In this document: piece after piece, positions 1-8,322 of the stretch
Numbering within the stretch: the first letter of the stretch is position 1
Layout: each line of letters starts with the position of its first letter
Assembly (NCBI RefSeq): GCF_007923355.1
Contig: NZ_VOGO01000010.1
Location: forward strand, 103,482-167,481
Reading direction: 5' to 3'
DNA: 64,000 bases
From: Falsiphaeobacter marinintestinus
GTDB taxonomy: Bacteria > Pseudomonadota > Alphaproteobacteria > Rhodobacterales > Rhodobacteraceae
Made by a program: the position numbers and the translations under genes
The notes under the pieces: model-generated
Told to the model about the DNA's origin: nothing
The model's database searches: none
Seen by the model: only the letters and a program-made list of their open reading frames with translations

Positions 1-1235
1 TCACCCTGATACAGCCTAAGCAAAAGCGACACGAGCGACGATTTCCCGGCCCCCGATGCGCCGACGATTCCCAGCTTTTCGCCCGCATGAATTGTGAGAT
101 CAATATCACGCACGCCACCGACGTCCCGACCATAGCCAAAGCTGACCTTGTCAAAAACGATCTCACCGCGCCGCACCTGCAGGTCACGGGCACCGGGCGC
201 ATCTTCCAACCGGGTACGCGGAGTCAGCGTGTTCATTCCGTCTTCGACTTCGCCAATATCGGAATAGATCCCCATCATTGCGAAACTGACCCATCCGGTC
301 ATCTGCGCCACCCGGATCGCCACAGCGCCTGCCGCCACAATCTCGCCCGTCGTGGCCGTGCCTGCCTGCCACAGCAACAGGGTGGTCCCAATCAGCAAAA
401 CCGGCAACAGCCCGGCCAGTGTCATCAGGCAAAACCGAAAAAGCGCCGCCAATGTACCAAAACCCAAAGCGCTTTCGCGGTACTCGTCCAGCACGCCCAT
501 CGCAGTACGGGTTTCGTAGTCGGCATGGGCGAACAATTTCACGGTCTTGATGTTAGTGATCGTATCGACGATCTGACCTGACACCACGGCCCGCGTTGCT
601 GCCCGTTTTGCCGCGCGAATCCGTACGCGCGGCAAAAACCAGCGAATCAGCAACAAATAGACGCAAAGCCAGGCGAGAAAGACCAAGGTCACCCGACCAC
701 TGATCGAGCTTAGCAACAGAACAGACCCCACCATTGATGCCAGTGCAAAGGCCACGACATTGATCGATTCAACCGCGACATTGGTCACTGCACCTGCGGT
801 CTGCATCTGTTTCTGGGCGATTCGTCCGGCGAAATCGTTGTCAAAGAACTCGACCGACTGGCCCAGCGTCCAACGATTCAGCCGTGCCAATACCATCGGG
901 CTGACATTCGGACCAACAACGACCGAGTTCGCTGTGGCCGACAGGCCGAACATGATCGGGCGCGCCAAAAGGAAAAACACCACGGCCGCGATCAGAGGCC
1001 ACACATGCGGAGGCTGAAACAGGTTTGCCGGATCACTGCCATTCGCAGTATCGACCACCAACCCCAGCATCAGCGCAGTTCCCGCTTCCATCGCCCCGGC
1101 AACCGATGAAATTGCCGCCGCGCCGATCAATGCAGGCCAGGAACCACTCAGACACCAGGTCAGAAACGCGACCAAGGTTTGCGGCGGCGGCCCTTCTGCG
1201 GGGCGGAACGGATCAATCAGATCGCCAATCCTCAT
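1..1235 (-). CDS. ABC exporter, permease-ATPase half-transporter (C-terminus cut by window edge)
   Basis: Half-size ABC exporter (membrane domain fused to ATPase), reading leftward off the window edge. 411 complete codons are visible, and the ATG at 1233-1235 overlaps the stop of the upstream ABC gene as ATGA. The N-terminal ~330 residues are the six-helix exporter domain. The segment FFDNDFAGRIAQ matches WFENDFAGRIAN in the partner. The Walker A motif GASGAGKS is at residues 392-399, just before the edge, so signature, Walker B and H-loop cannot be judged. The overlapping sibling gene suggests a heterodimeric exporter in the inner membrane. Substrate is not predictable from sequence; lipid or drug export are both plausible. 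Confidence 0.93.
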   Translation of the reverse strand, partial: MRIGDLIDPFRPAEGPPPQTLVAFLTWCLSGSWPALIGAAAISSVAGAMEAGTALMLGLVVDTANGSDPANLFQPPHVWPLIAAVVFFLLARPIMFGLSATANSVVVGPNVSPMVLARLNRWTLGQSVEFFDNDFAGRIAQKQMQTAGAVTNVAVESINVVAFALASMVGSVLLLSSISGRVTLVFLAWLCVYLLLIRWFLPRVRIRAAKRAATRAVVSGQIVDTITNIKTVKLFAHADYETRTAMGVLDEYRESALGFGTLAALFRFCLMTLAGLLPVLLIGTTLLLWQAGTATTGEIVAAGAVAIRVAQMTGWVSFAMMGIYSDIGEVEDGMNTLTPRTRLEDAPGARDLQVRRGEIVFDKVSFGYGRDVGGVRDIDLTIHAGEKLGIVGASGAGKSSLVSLLLRLYQG

Positions 1236-3082
1236 TCTGCCGCCTCTGTATCTTCGTCCGTCTTCAAAAACCCACCGGATTGGCGCGCCCAGAACTGGGC
1301 ATAAAGCCCGTTCTGCGCCAAGAGGTCAGCATGATTGCCCTCTTCAACGATGTGACCCCGATCCATCACCAGAATGCGGTCCATTTGGGCGATGGTCGAC
1401 AGCCGGTGCGCAATGGCAATCACGGTCTTGCCCTGCATCATACCATACAGCGTTTGCTGAATTGCTGCCTCAACTTCGCTATCAAGCGCACTGGTCGCCT
1501 CATCCAGCAGTAGGATCGGCGCATCTTTCAGGATCACACGAGCCAGCGTCACCCGTTGGCGCTGACCGCCAGATAGCTTCACGCCGCGCTCACCAACATG
1601 GGCATCATATCCCTTGCGCCCCTGCGGGTCTTCAAGATCGAGAATGAAATCATGCGCTTCGGCCTGCTTCGCCGACTCGATCATTTGGGCCTCTGTTGCA
1701 TCCGGGCGACCATACAGCAGGTTGTCACGCACCGACCGATGCAACAGCGCGCTGTCTTGTTGCACCATGCCGATCTGACGGCGCAGGCTGTCCTGCGTCA
1801 CGGTAGAAATGTCCTGCCCGTCGATCAAGGTCTGGCCGCCTTCGGAATCATAGAACCTGAGCAACAGTTTGACCAAAGTGGATTTGCCCGCGCCAGACCG
1901 TCCGATCAAACCAATCTTTTCGCCCGGCTCAATCGTCAGGGTAATTCGGTCCAGACCACCCGCCCCGCGTCCATAATGGTGCGATACGTCATGCAATTCG
2001 ATCCGCCCGTCCGTCAGCTCAAGCGGCTTGGCGTCGGGCGCGTCGACCAGATCAATAGGCTGCGCGATCGTCTCCATTCCTTCGGCCACAACCCCAAGGC
2101 TGCGGAAGAACGAGGTCAGCGCCCACATGATCCAACCGGTCATTGCGTTTAGGCGCAACGTCAGCGCGGTGGCCGCGGCAACAACCCCAACCGAGGCCTG
2201 CCCCTGCATCCAAAGCGCGATACCCCAGCCGACCACACCGACAATCAGAACACCGTTCAACGTGACCAGCATGATATCCATAGCCGTATAGATCCGCATT
2301 TCGGCTTGGAACGTCTGGCGGCTTTTCTCGATAGCCTCTTTGGCGTAGTCCATTTCACTTTCATGATGTGCGAACATCTTGACCGAATGGATGTTGGTAT
2401 AGGCATCGACCACGCGACCCGTCACAGCCGAGCGCGCATCGGACGCAGCCTGCGACGCGGGACCAACCCGCTTGACTGTCCATTTGATCAGCAAGGCATA
2501 CAACACAAACCAGATCAGCATGGGAATGGTCAGACGAATGTCAGATGTCGCCAGCAATATGCCCGCACCGATCATATAGGACAGCGAAAAGGTGATTGCA
2601 TCGAACACCTGAAATACCGCCTCGCCTGCGGCGGGCGGTGTCTGCATGATGCGGTTGGCAATCCGTCCTGCAAAATCGTTTTCGAACCATCCAACCGATT
2701 GGCGCAGAACGTGTTTGTGGGCCCGGTATCGGATCAGAGTTCCGAAATTGGGCAAAACTCCGTTGTTCAAAAGCAGCACGTCCAGCACATGAATCGCCGG
2801 ACGCAGGAACAGGATGAACAGCGCCAGCAAGATCAGCTCAAGCCCGTGATCTGCACAGACCTGCACAGGCGATCCAGACAAAAGGTCAACAACACGGCCC
2901 ATGTAATAGATCAGGCCGATCTCGATCGCGGCAACGACGACGGACAAAAGTGCGGTCCAGATGAACACCCGCCGAAACGGTCGGGCGTAATCCTTCATGA
3001 ACGGCCAAAGATCAGTCGGAGGCCGGTCTTTTTCGGGATAATCGCAATAGGGGTCTACAAGATTTTCAAAGTATCGAAACAT
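1232..3082 (-). CDS. ABC exporter, permease-ATPase half-transporter
   Basis: 616-residue half-transporter of the MsbA/multidrug exporter class: membrane domain to about residue 340, then an ATPase domain. Walker A GRSGAGKST is at 394-402, signature LSGGQ at 503-507, Walker B ILLLDE at 523-528 with the catalytic Glu, and the H-loop His at 559, so this ATPase site looks fully active. The first gene of a two-gene operon, it is translationally coupled (ATGA) to the second half-transporter. A GGAG Shine-Dalgarno lies 9 nt before the ATG. About 80 nt further upstream is a 10-codon ORF with a stronger ribosome site. Substrate unknown. Confidence 0.95.
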   Translation of the reverse strand: MFRYFENLVDPYCDYPEKDRPPTDLWPFMKDYARPFRRVFIWTALLSVVVAAIEIGLIYYMGRVVDLLSGSPVQVCADHGLELILLALFILFLRPAIHVLDVLLLNNGVLPNFGTLIRYRAHKHVLRQSVGWFENDFAGRIANRIMQTPPAAGEAVFQVFDAITFSLSYMIGAGILLATSDIRLTIPMLIWFVLYALLIKWTVKRVGPASQAASDARSAVTGRVVDAYTNIHSVKMFAHHESEMDYAKEAIEKSRQTFQAEMRIYTAMDIMLVTLNGVLIVGVVGWGIALWMQGQASVGVVAAATALTLRLNAMTGWIMWALTSFFRSLGVVAEGMETIAQPIDLVDAPDAKPLELTDGRIELHDVSHHYGRGAGGLDRITLTIEPGEKIGLIGRSGAGKSTLVKLLLRFYDSEGGQTLIDGQDISTVTQDSLRRQIGMVQQDSALLHRSVRDNLLYGRPDATEAQMIESAKQAEAHDFILDLEDPQGRKGYDAHVGERGVKLSGGQRQRVTLARVILKDAPILLLDEATSALDSEVEAAIQQTLYGMMQGKTVIAIAHRLSTIAQMDRILVMDRGHIVEEGNHADLLAQNGLYAQFWARQSGGFLKTDEDTEAAE

Positions 3083-3164
3083 GTCGGGTGCTCCTGAATT
3101 TGAGCAAAATTAGACGCAATGGTGGCGTGAACAACGGTCAGGCCACCCGAACGGGACGGGTGAC

Positions 3165-3197
3165 TCAGCCGAGTGTGTTCCAGATCCCGTGATACAT
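3165..3197 (-). CDS. Possible 10-residue leader peptide upstream of the ABC exporter operon
   Basis: Reads MYHGIWNTLG then TGA. The ATG is preceded by GGAGGAA with 7 nt spacing from the GGAGG core, one of the best ribosome sites in the window. Just after the stop, an inverted repeat CACCCG (3157-3162) / CGGGTG (3144-3149) could form a hairpin with a 7-nt loop; no T-run follows, so it is not an obvious terminator. The ABC gene starts about 80 nt downstream on the same strand. A translated leader controlling the exporter is inferred from position only; no known leader family is recognised. Confidence 0.4.
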   Translation of the reverse strand: MYHGIWNTLG

Positions 3198-3289
3198 GCG
3201 TATTCCTCCGACAGATTGATACCTTACGGGGTAACTGATCCCGACAAAAATGTCACTCTGCAATAGGGCACACCCAGTTGTGCGCCGGT

Positions 3290-4450
3290 TTAGTCCGGGT
3301 GTTTCAACAACTCTGCCTTGGTCAGGGCAAATCCAGATGCGATCCAGGCAGCTTCCAAAGCTTTCATACGGGTGCCCAGCGCAGGTCCCTGATAGGCTGG
3401 CATCAAATCGCGGGCTTGGACGGGAAACTTTGCCTGCGCACCTTGTTCGATAAGATTGGCAGCGTTCGGCGGCATCGGCTGCTCTAACATCGCAGATCGC
3501 AACAACAAGGCATCGGTCGCGTCGGTTTGTTTCAGCCGATATCCCAATTCAGCCGGGTCAGCCAAGCTACCAACAGCTTGGGACAACTTTGCAACACGCG
3601 CTGTCTGTGCACGGCTTAGCCTAAGAGCGTTGGCAACATCCAACGCACCAAGCGCGGTCAACCGCCTCAGGCCATCCGGCCCAACACCAACCAGCGATTC
3701 CTGATGAACCAGCGGCGCCAAAGCACGGTCATCCGAACCCGGCAACAATTGCGCCAGCGCCCCGGTTGATCGCATCGCCGCGACAGACGGCGCAGGATCA
3801 GGTGCAGCCAGCAGTTTAAGCATCTCGGCCCCGATCCGCTCGTGCGATAGACGCGACAGCCCGTCGAGATTCAGGGCAATAGCCGACAGCGCTTCGGGAT
3901 CAAACCCTGCCTGATCGTCACCATACCAAGCGTGGAATCGGAAGTAACGCAGCGACCGAAGATAATCTTCGTGAATTCGATCTTCGGCCTTTCCGATAAA
4001 CCGGACCCGACGCGCCACAAGATCCGGCATCCCATTCAGAGGGTCCAAAACCGTGCCGTCAGGCCGCGCATAAAGTGCGTTCATCGTGAAATCGCGGCGG
4101 GCTGCATCCTCTTCCACATTGTCAGAAAACGCGATGACCGCACGACGCCCATCTGTTTCGATATCCATGCGAAACGTGGTGACCTCGTGTGGGATATCGT
4201 CTTTGACAAGGGTCACTGTACCGTGGTCGATCCCCGTCGGGACCGCCTTGATCCCTGCCTTTTCGGCCAGTTTGACTACGTCTTCCGGGCGGGCATCGGT
4301 AGATAGATCAATGTCATTGACCGGCGCGCCGATCAGCGCATTGCGGACGCACCCGCCAACAAACAACGCCTGAAACCCGCCGGCTTCAATCGCTTTGCAG
4401 ACCGCTTGAGTGGCAGGATTTGTCAGCCAGGTTTCGTCTATCCGCATCAT
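3290..4450 (-). CDS. cca: CCA tRNA nucleotidyltransferase / poly(A) polymerase family
   Basis: 386-residue class II nucleotidyltransferase that adds or repairs the 3' CCA of tRNA in the cytoplasm. The N-terminal catalytic fold shows VGGCVRNALIG with GG at residues 32-33, then DID (D46, D48) binding the catalytic metals. The RRDFTMNALY motif lies near residue 118, followed by the EDYLRSLRYFRF segment. The longer reading frame continues 35 codons further upstream, but the ATG at 4448-4450 overlaps the stop of the Nudix gene (ATGA) and matches the usual N-terminus. Last gene of a three-gene run with Hsp33 and a Nudix hydrolase. A poly(A) polymerase role cannot be excluded by sequence alone. Confidence 0.92.
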   Translation of the reverse strand: MMRIDETWLTNPATQAVCKAIEAGGFQALFVGGCVRNALIGAPVNDIDLSTDARPEDVVKLAEKAGIKAVPTGIDHGTVTLVKDDIPHEVTTFRMDIETDGRRAVIAFSDNVEEDAARRDFTMNALYARPDGTVLDPLNGMPDLVARRVRFIGKAEDRIHEDYLRSLRYFRFHAWYGDDQAGFDPEALSAIALNLDGLSRLSHERIGAEMLKLLAAPDPAPSVAAMRSTGALAQLLPGSDDRALAPLVHQESLVGVGPDGLRRLTALGALDVANALRLSRAQTARVAKLSQAVGSLADPAELGYRLKQTDATDALLLRSAMLEQPMPPNAANLIEQGAQAKFPVQARDLMPAYQGPALGTRMKALEAAWIASGFALTKAELLKHPD

Positions 4451-5043
4451 TGCGACATCTGCGCAGCCAGAGCGCGCAACATCCGGGCTGTCGCGCCCCA
4501 GATATAATAGGGGCCATACGGCACTATAAAATAGTGCCGACGGGTGCCCCGCCACCTGCGCGATTCAATAATGTAGTTGCCGGGGTCCAGAACGTGGGAC
4601 AGGGGAACAGAAAACGCTTCGTCCACTTCTCCGGGTTCAGGAACAGTGTCGAAGGCGCGGTCAACGATTGCGATCACCGGAGTAACCCGAAACCCGGTCA
4701 CGGTTTCATGCTCGGGCATTGTGCCCAGTACTTGCGGCAAATTGCGGGGTAGACCGATTTCTTCGTCCGCCTCACGCAGCGCAGCATCTACGACATCGGC
4801 ATCGCCATCATCGACCTTGCCGCCGGGAAACGCAATTTGGCCGGGATGGTGCTTCAAACGCGAAGACCGCTTTGTCAGGATCAGTCGTGGGTCACCGGTC
4901 ACGGTCGATATCGCCACCAGCACCCCTGCTGGGCGCAATGTACGCCCGGGCGGAAGACCAACATCCGGGTTCAGGTCAAAATCGGACGACGCGTGACCAG
5001 GACGCGACAGCGCCGCCTCAAGATTTGAGATCAGATCACGCAC
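4447..5043 (-). CDS. CoA-pyrophosphatase-type Nudix hydrolase
   Basis: About 198 residues. The central segment FPGGKVDDGD...ALREADEEIGL is the Nudix box in the form seen in CoA diphosphatases (UPF0035/NUDT7-8 type), which cut CoA or its derivatives to phosphopantetheine and 3',5'-ADP. Start choice: a TTG at 5064 gives 205 residues, but the GTG at 5041-5043 overlaps the Hsp33 stop by 8 nt, a common coupling arrangement, and gives an N-terminus closer to homologues. The end overlaps the cca start by four bases. Substrate is inferred from the family; other nucleotide pyrophosphates are possible. Confidence 0.85.
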   Translation of the reverse strand: MRDLISNLEAALSRPGHASSDFDLNPDVGLPPGRTLRPAGVLVAISTVTGDPRLILTKRSSRLKHHPGQIAFPGGKVDDGDADVVDAALREADEEIGLPRNLPQVLGTMPEHETVTGFRVTPVIAIVDRAFDTVPEPGEVDEAFSVPLSHVLDPGNYIIESRRWRGTRRHYFIVPYGPYYIWGATARMLRALAAQMSQ

Positions 5044-6022
5044 CGGGTTCTTTCGTGGCTTCAAACCCGACGGTTAGTGGATCAAGGTCGTAATGCGCTC
5101 CGCAGAACTGGCAATCTGCTGTTACCCGGCCCTCATCGGTCGTCATGGTTTCGATATCGCGCGCCGAATAGATCGACAGGCTTTGCCGCACACGATCTTC
5201 CGAACAGGTGCATCCAAAGCGCACGGCTTGCGCATCATATACCCGCGGTTCTTCTTCATGGAACAGTCGCACCAGAAGGTCAGTGGGAGGAACAACCGGA
5301 CCGATCAATTCCATCTCTTCAACCGTGTTGAGCAGGATCGTTACCCGGTTCCAGTTTTCTTCGGCGTCCCCATCCAAAAGATCGGCAGGCTTCAGAACTC
5401 CGCCTTCTCCGGTCTGAGTTGCCACAAATGGCGACGCTTTGGGCAGTTGCTGCAGCATCACGCCACCCGCGCGCCAGCGTTCGTCAGCACCCGGTTCTGT
5501 GGATTTACCGAAGTTCACCTTGAAGCGTGTCGGCAATTGCTCAGACTGGGTAAAATAGTCCTCAGCCGATGCGCTGAGCGATCCATGGGCCAAGGGGGTA
5601 ATGCCCTGATACGGCTGAGTCCCGGCACCTTGGTCGATCAGGATCGCGAAATATCCTTCACCTACTTGTTCAAATGGCGCCCCATCCGTCAGCCGGTCGG
5701 CGTCATAGCTCGCATAGGCCCGAATCCGCGCTGGGTCGCCTTCTTTCTCGGGGGCATAATAGTCGGTCGCGATCATCCGCACCGCGCCCTTGGACTGCAC
5801 TTGAAGCGACAATTTCCAACGCAGCTTGATCGTCTGGCCAATCAATGCGGTCAGCAGGGCCATCTCGGCCACCAGCGCTTCGACGACGGGCGGGTAGTCA
5901 TGCTGTTTTAGAATACCGTCAAGCACGCCGTCCAAACGGGCAACGCGGCCGCGCATATCCGATACATCAAGTTGAAAGGGCAGGACGGTGTCGTCCCACG
6001 CAAGTTTTGATCCGATCGTCAT
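5036..6022 (-). CDS. hslO: Hsp33 redox-regulated holdase chaperone
   Basis: 328 residues. The C-terminus carries the zinc-binding cysteines typical of Hsp33: CTC at 271/273 and CQFC at 304/307. In this family oxidation of these cysteines releases zinc and turns the cytoplasmic protein into an ATP-independent holdase that protects unfolding proteins during oxidative stress. The preceding domain (YDADRLTDGAPFEQVGEGYFAI and similar segments) fits the Hsp33 N-terminal fold. AAGGAA lies upstream of the ATG. First gene of the operon with the CoA Nudix gene and cca. It is divergent from another Nudix gene with only about 77 bp between starts. Confidence 0.95.
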   Translation of the reverse strand: MTIGSKLAWDDTVLPFQLDVSDMRGRVARLDGVLDGILKQHDYPPVVEALVAEMALLTALIGQTIKLRWKLSLQVQSKGAVRMIATDYYAPEKEGDPARIRAYASYDADRLTDGAPFEQVGEGYFAILIDQGAGTQPYQGITPLAHGSLSASAEDYFTQSEQLPTRFKVNFGKSTEPGADERWRAGGVMLQQLPKASPFVATQTGEGGVLKPADLLDGDAEENWNRVTILLNTVEEMELIGPVVPPTDLLVRLFHEEEPRVYDAQAVRFGCTCSEDRVRQSLSIYSARDIETMTTDEGRVTADCQFCGAHYDLDPLTVGFEATKEPGA

Positions 6023-6099
6023 GGGGTTTCCTTACACGCCTCAGATTGGCATACCGCGCGTATATAGGTCGGACAAGCAGGGATAAAAGGGCCAATCGC

Positions 6100-6549
6100 A
6101 TGATACCACGGTTCGGAGAGGCCCCAATACCCGGTCAACGGTACACAAGACGCGCCGGGGCCTATGCATTGTTGCCACGCGAAGGGGCCTTGCTTTTGAC
6201 TGTTCAGGCCGAACCCGGGCCCGATCTGCAATTGCCCGGCGGCGGCATCGACCCTGGGGAATCACCGGTGGCCGCGCTGCATCGCGAGGTTTTCGAAGAA
6301 ACCGGTTGGCACATTTCGGCCCCACGCCGCGTAGGCGCATTTCGTCGATTTGTGTACATGCCGGAATACGACATGTGGGCCGAAAAGATATGCCTGATTT
6401 ACGTCGCCCTGCCCGTTCTGGAAATGGGTCCGCCCACCGAACCCGGCCATGACGCTGTATGGATGGCACCTGCACAAGCGGCGATGGCGTTGGGGAATTC
6501 AGGCGACCGGCATTTTGCCGACCGGTTCGCGCGTGGGATCTGTGGTTAG
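6100..6549 (+). CDS. Nudix hydrolase
   Basis: 149-residue single-domain Nudix protein. A canonical Nudix box occupies residues 48-70: G48, E54, R62-E63, E66-E67, G69. Substrate not predictable; alphaproteobacterial homologues are often annotated only as Nudix hydrolases. The frame is open for 85 codons upstream, but that part lies inside hslO on the other strand; the ATG at 6100 gives the usual short N-terminus. The stop codon overlaps the stop of the convergent phosphatase gene by four bases. Confidence 0.88.
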   Translation: MIPRFGEAPIPGQRYTRRAGAYALLPREGALLLTVQAEPGPDLQLPGGGIDPGESPVAALHREVFEETGWHISAPRRVGAFRRFVYMPEYDMWAEKICLIYVALPVLEMGPPTEPGHDAVWMAPAQAAMALGNSGDRHFADRFARGICG

Positions 6550-7817
6550 GGGCCGTTGTATTCAAACACTGTCGCCGACACATCATCCGTCAATCCATGA
6601 CCAGGTGACATGATTTGGGTTAGATTCCAAAACAGGTCTTCCAGAAACTCTGGTCCCGACCGGCCTTTGGTACAGCGATTGACAAGATCAACCAAACCGT
6701 TCTCTTCCAGCATCGTGCCGTTCGAGAGCTCGCATTCTGTGAAGCCGTCGGAATAGATCATGATGCGGTCACCCGGATCCAACCAATGGTCAGACTGTTC
6801 CCAGGTCAGATCCGGCATCAGCCCGATGGGTACGCCACCCTGACCGATGAACTCGGCCGATCCGTCCTTGCGCAAAAGAAGCGGATTGGGATGTCCGGCC
6901 TGCACCATTCTGAGATGCCCATTGCCCAAGTCGACTGTGGCGTAAACCATCGTGAAATACTCTTCGACACCGGTATCTGCGATCAAACGGGTATTCAAGT
7001 CTTCTGCCACCGCCGAGGGTGCCCGCAATGCGAAGGACTTATCGAGTTGCCGTTCCATCGCCACGTTCTGGTCAAAGTAACTGCTCGACAAATATCCACC
7101 CAATCGCGCCGTCATCATAGCCGAGGTGATACCATGGCCCGACACGTCTATACCGTAAAAACCAACCCGGTTTTCTCCGGGTGAGAACATACCAACAAGA
7201 TCACCGCCAATATGCCCACAAGGCTTCAGCAACAGACTGACGCGGGATTTTCCGAATTCCCGCGAGAGGTCCGGCACCAGCGATTCCTGGATCTTTCGGG
7301 CTTGAATCAAGTCCTGATCGATGGCGTCGTACAGACCTTTGAGTTCGTTCAAAGTGTCCGAGATCACACGGTTTTTTTCTGACAATTCCCGCTGCATACC
7401 CAAGATGCGGTCACCGGCGGCAATCCGGGCACGCAACTCGTTCGAATTCACAGGCTTGATCAAGAAGTCGTCCGCCCCGGCATCCAGCCCCTGGGCCACT
7501 TCGTTCTTTTCGCTCTTCGAGGTTAAAAGAATAAAGTACACGTATTCTTCGGACGGCAACGCGCGAAACCCCCTGCAGAAATCCGGGCCGCTCATCCCAG
7601 GCATCATCCAGTCGCTCAGCACCAGATCGGGTGGCGCGGTTTCACAGATTTGCATTGCGGCTTCACCGCTGTCGGCCTCGACCACATCAAAACCCCATTT
7701 TTTCAATGAGCTGGTCAGTATACGGCGCTGCAGCCGGCTATCATCGACAACCAGCACACGTTTGATCGAACCGGAGGCAGGATCAATCTGGTTCTGAACA
7801 TCCACACCGGGCCCCAC
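6546..7817 (-). CDS. Response-regulator receiver fused to PP2C/SpoIIE-type phosphatase (RbaY-like)
   Basis: 423 residues. The N-terminal receiver domain (about 19-135) has acidic residues D25/D26, phosphoacceptor D69 in LVLSDWMMPG, switch T99 and K121. A linker helix leads into a PP2C-type phosphatase domain (about 210-420) with GGDLVGMF and YGIDVSGHG metal-site segments. This is the RsbU layout; in Rhodobacter capsulatus RbaY, a receiver-PP2C protein, acts in the RbaVW partner-switching system. The GTG start at 7815-7817 follows GGAGGGGGG, a strong ribosome site. Divergent from an Hpt gene, a likely phosphodonor (inference). The shared promoter region carries two CtrA-like boxes. Orthology to RbaY is inferred from domain order, not proven. 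Confidence 0.9.
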   Translation of the reverse strand: MGPGVDVQNQIDPASGSIKRVLVVDDSRLQRRILTSSLKKWGFDVVEADSGEAAMQICETAPPDLVLSDWMMPGMSGPDFCRGFRALPSEEYVYFILLTSKSEKNEVAQGLDAGADDFLIKPVNSNELRARIAAGDRILGMQRELSEKNRVISDTLNELKGLYDAIDQDLIQARKIQESLVPDLSREFGKSRVSLLLKPCGHIGGDLVGMFSPGENRVGFYGIDVSGHGITSAMMTARLGGYLSSSYFDQNVAMERQLDKSFALRAPSAVAEDLNTRLIADTGVEEYFTMVYATVDLGNGHLRMVQAGHPNPLLLRKDGSAEFIGQGGVPIGLMPDLTWEQSDHWLDPGDRIMIYSDGFTECELSNGTMLEENGLVDLVNRCTKGRSGPEFLEDLFWNLTQIMSPGHGLTDDVSATVFEYNGP

Positions 7818-7872
7818 GAACCCCCCTCCAGTACACTAGCAAACCGACTGTGGTGACAATCCAACAGGAACA

Positions 7873-7887
7873 TTAACAAGGGGTGAA
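7873..7887. promoter_or_regulatory. CtrA-like box (7 of 8)
   Basis: TTAA-N7-TGAA, one mismatch from the alphaproteobacterial CtrA consensus TTAA-N7-TTAA. It lies between the divergent phosphatase and Hpt genes, 56 bp upstream of the phosphatase start. Predicted from pattern only. Confidence 0.3.
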
Positions 7888-7915
7888 ACCCTGACATTCA
7901 CCGACCCTGCAGATT

Positions 7916-7930
7916 TTAACCGATCCTTTA
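7916..7930. promoter_or_regulatory. CtrA-like box (7 of 8)
   Basis: TTAA-CCGATCC-TTTA followed by C, one mismatch from TTAA-N7-TTAA. It lies 54 bp upstream of the Hpt ATG and about 100 bp from the phosphatase start. A second near-match in the same 166-bp intergenic region raises the likelihood a little. Confidence 0.35.
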
Positions 7931-7983
7931 CGTCGTCATCCTAGCCTGCAGGCGGTCCGGGACGTGAATGTTACAGGTGTCAG

Positions 7984-8316
7984 ATGATACAATGGTCGCG
8001 TGTCAGCGAACTACGCAACGAGATCGGCGAAGAAGACTTCAAAGAGGTTGTCGAATTGTTCCTTGAAGAAGTTGACGTGGTTACAACCCGTCTCAGGTTT
8101 GGATCTAACATGGATGATCTGGAACAAGATCTGCATTTTCTGAAAGGCAGTGCGCTGAACCTAGGTTTTGCCGCGTTCTCAGCGTTGTGCCAAGACGGAG
8201 AGAGGATGGCCGCGAGCGGTCGTGCCAGCAAAGTGAATCTTAACGAAATCCTCGACGGTTACGAAGCATCCCGGGCGGTATTCATAGCCGAGCTCCCAAA
8301 ACGGGTCGCGGCCTGA
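7984..8316 (+). CDS. Hpt (histidine phosphotransfer) domain protein
   Basis: 110 residues, essentially a single Hpt helical bundle. The phosphotransfer motif HFLKGSALNLG places the phosphorylatable His at residue 51 with the conserved Lys-Gly after it. Such proteins shuttle phosphate between receivers in phosphorelays. It is divergent from the receiver-PP2C gene, so D69 of that protein is the obvious candidate partner (inference). The start follows an ACAGGTG ribosome site. Convergent with ilvA with only 6 bp between the stops. Confidence 0.87.
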   Translation: MIQWSRVSELRNEIGEEDFKEVVELFLEEVDVVTTRLRFGSNMDDLEQDLHFLKGSALNLGFAAFSALCQDGERMAASGRASKVNLNEILDGYEASRAVFIAELPKRVAA

Positions 8317-8322
8317 GGCAAA

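Noticed and set aside
1025..1513. Long plus-strand open frames antisense to the ABC, cca, addA/addB, regB and ahcY genes
   Set aside because: They are GC-rich shadow frames of well-conserved genes on the other strand and show no family features or ribosome sites.
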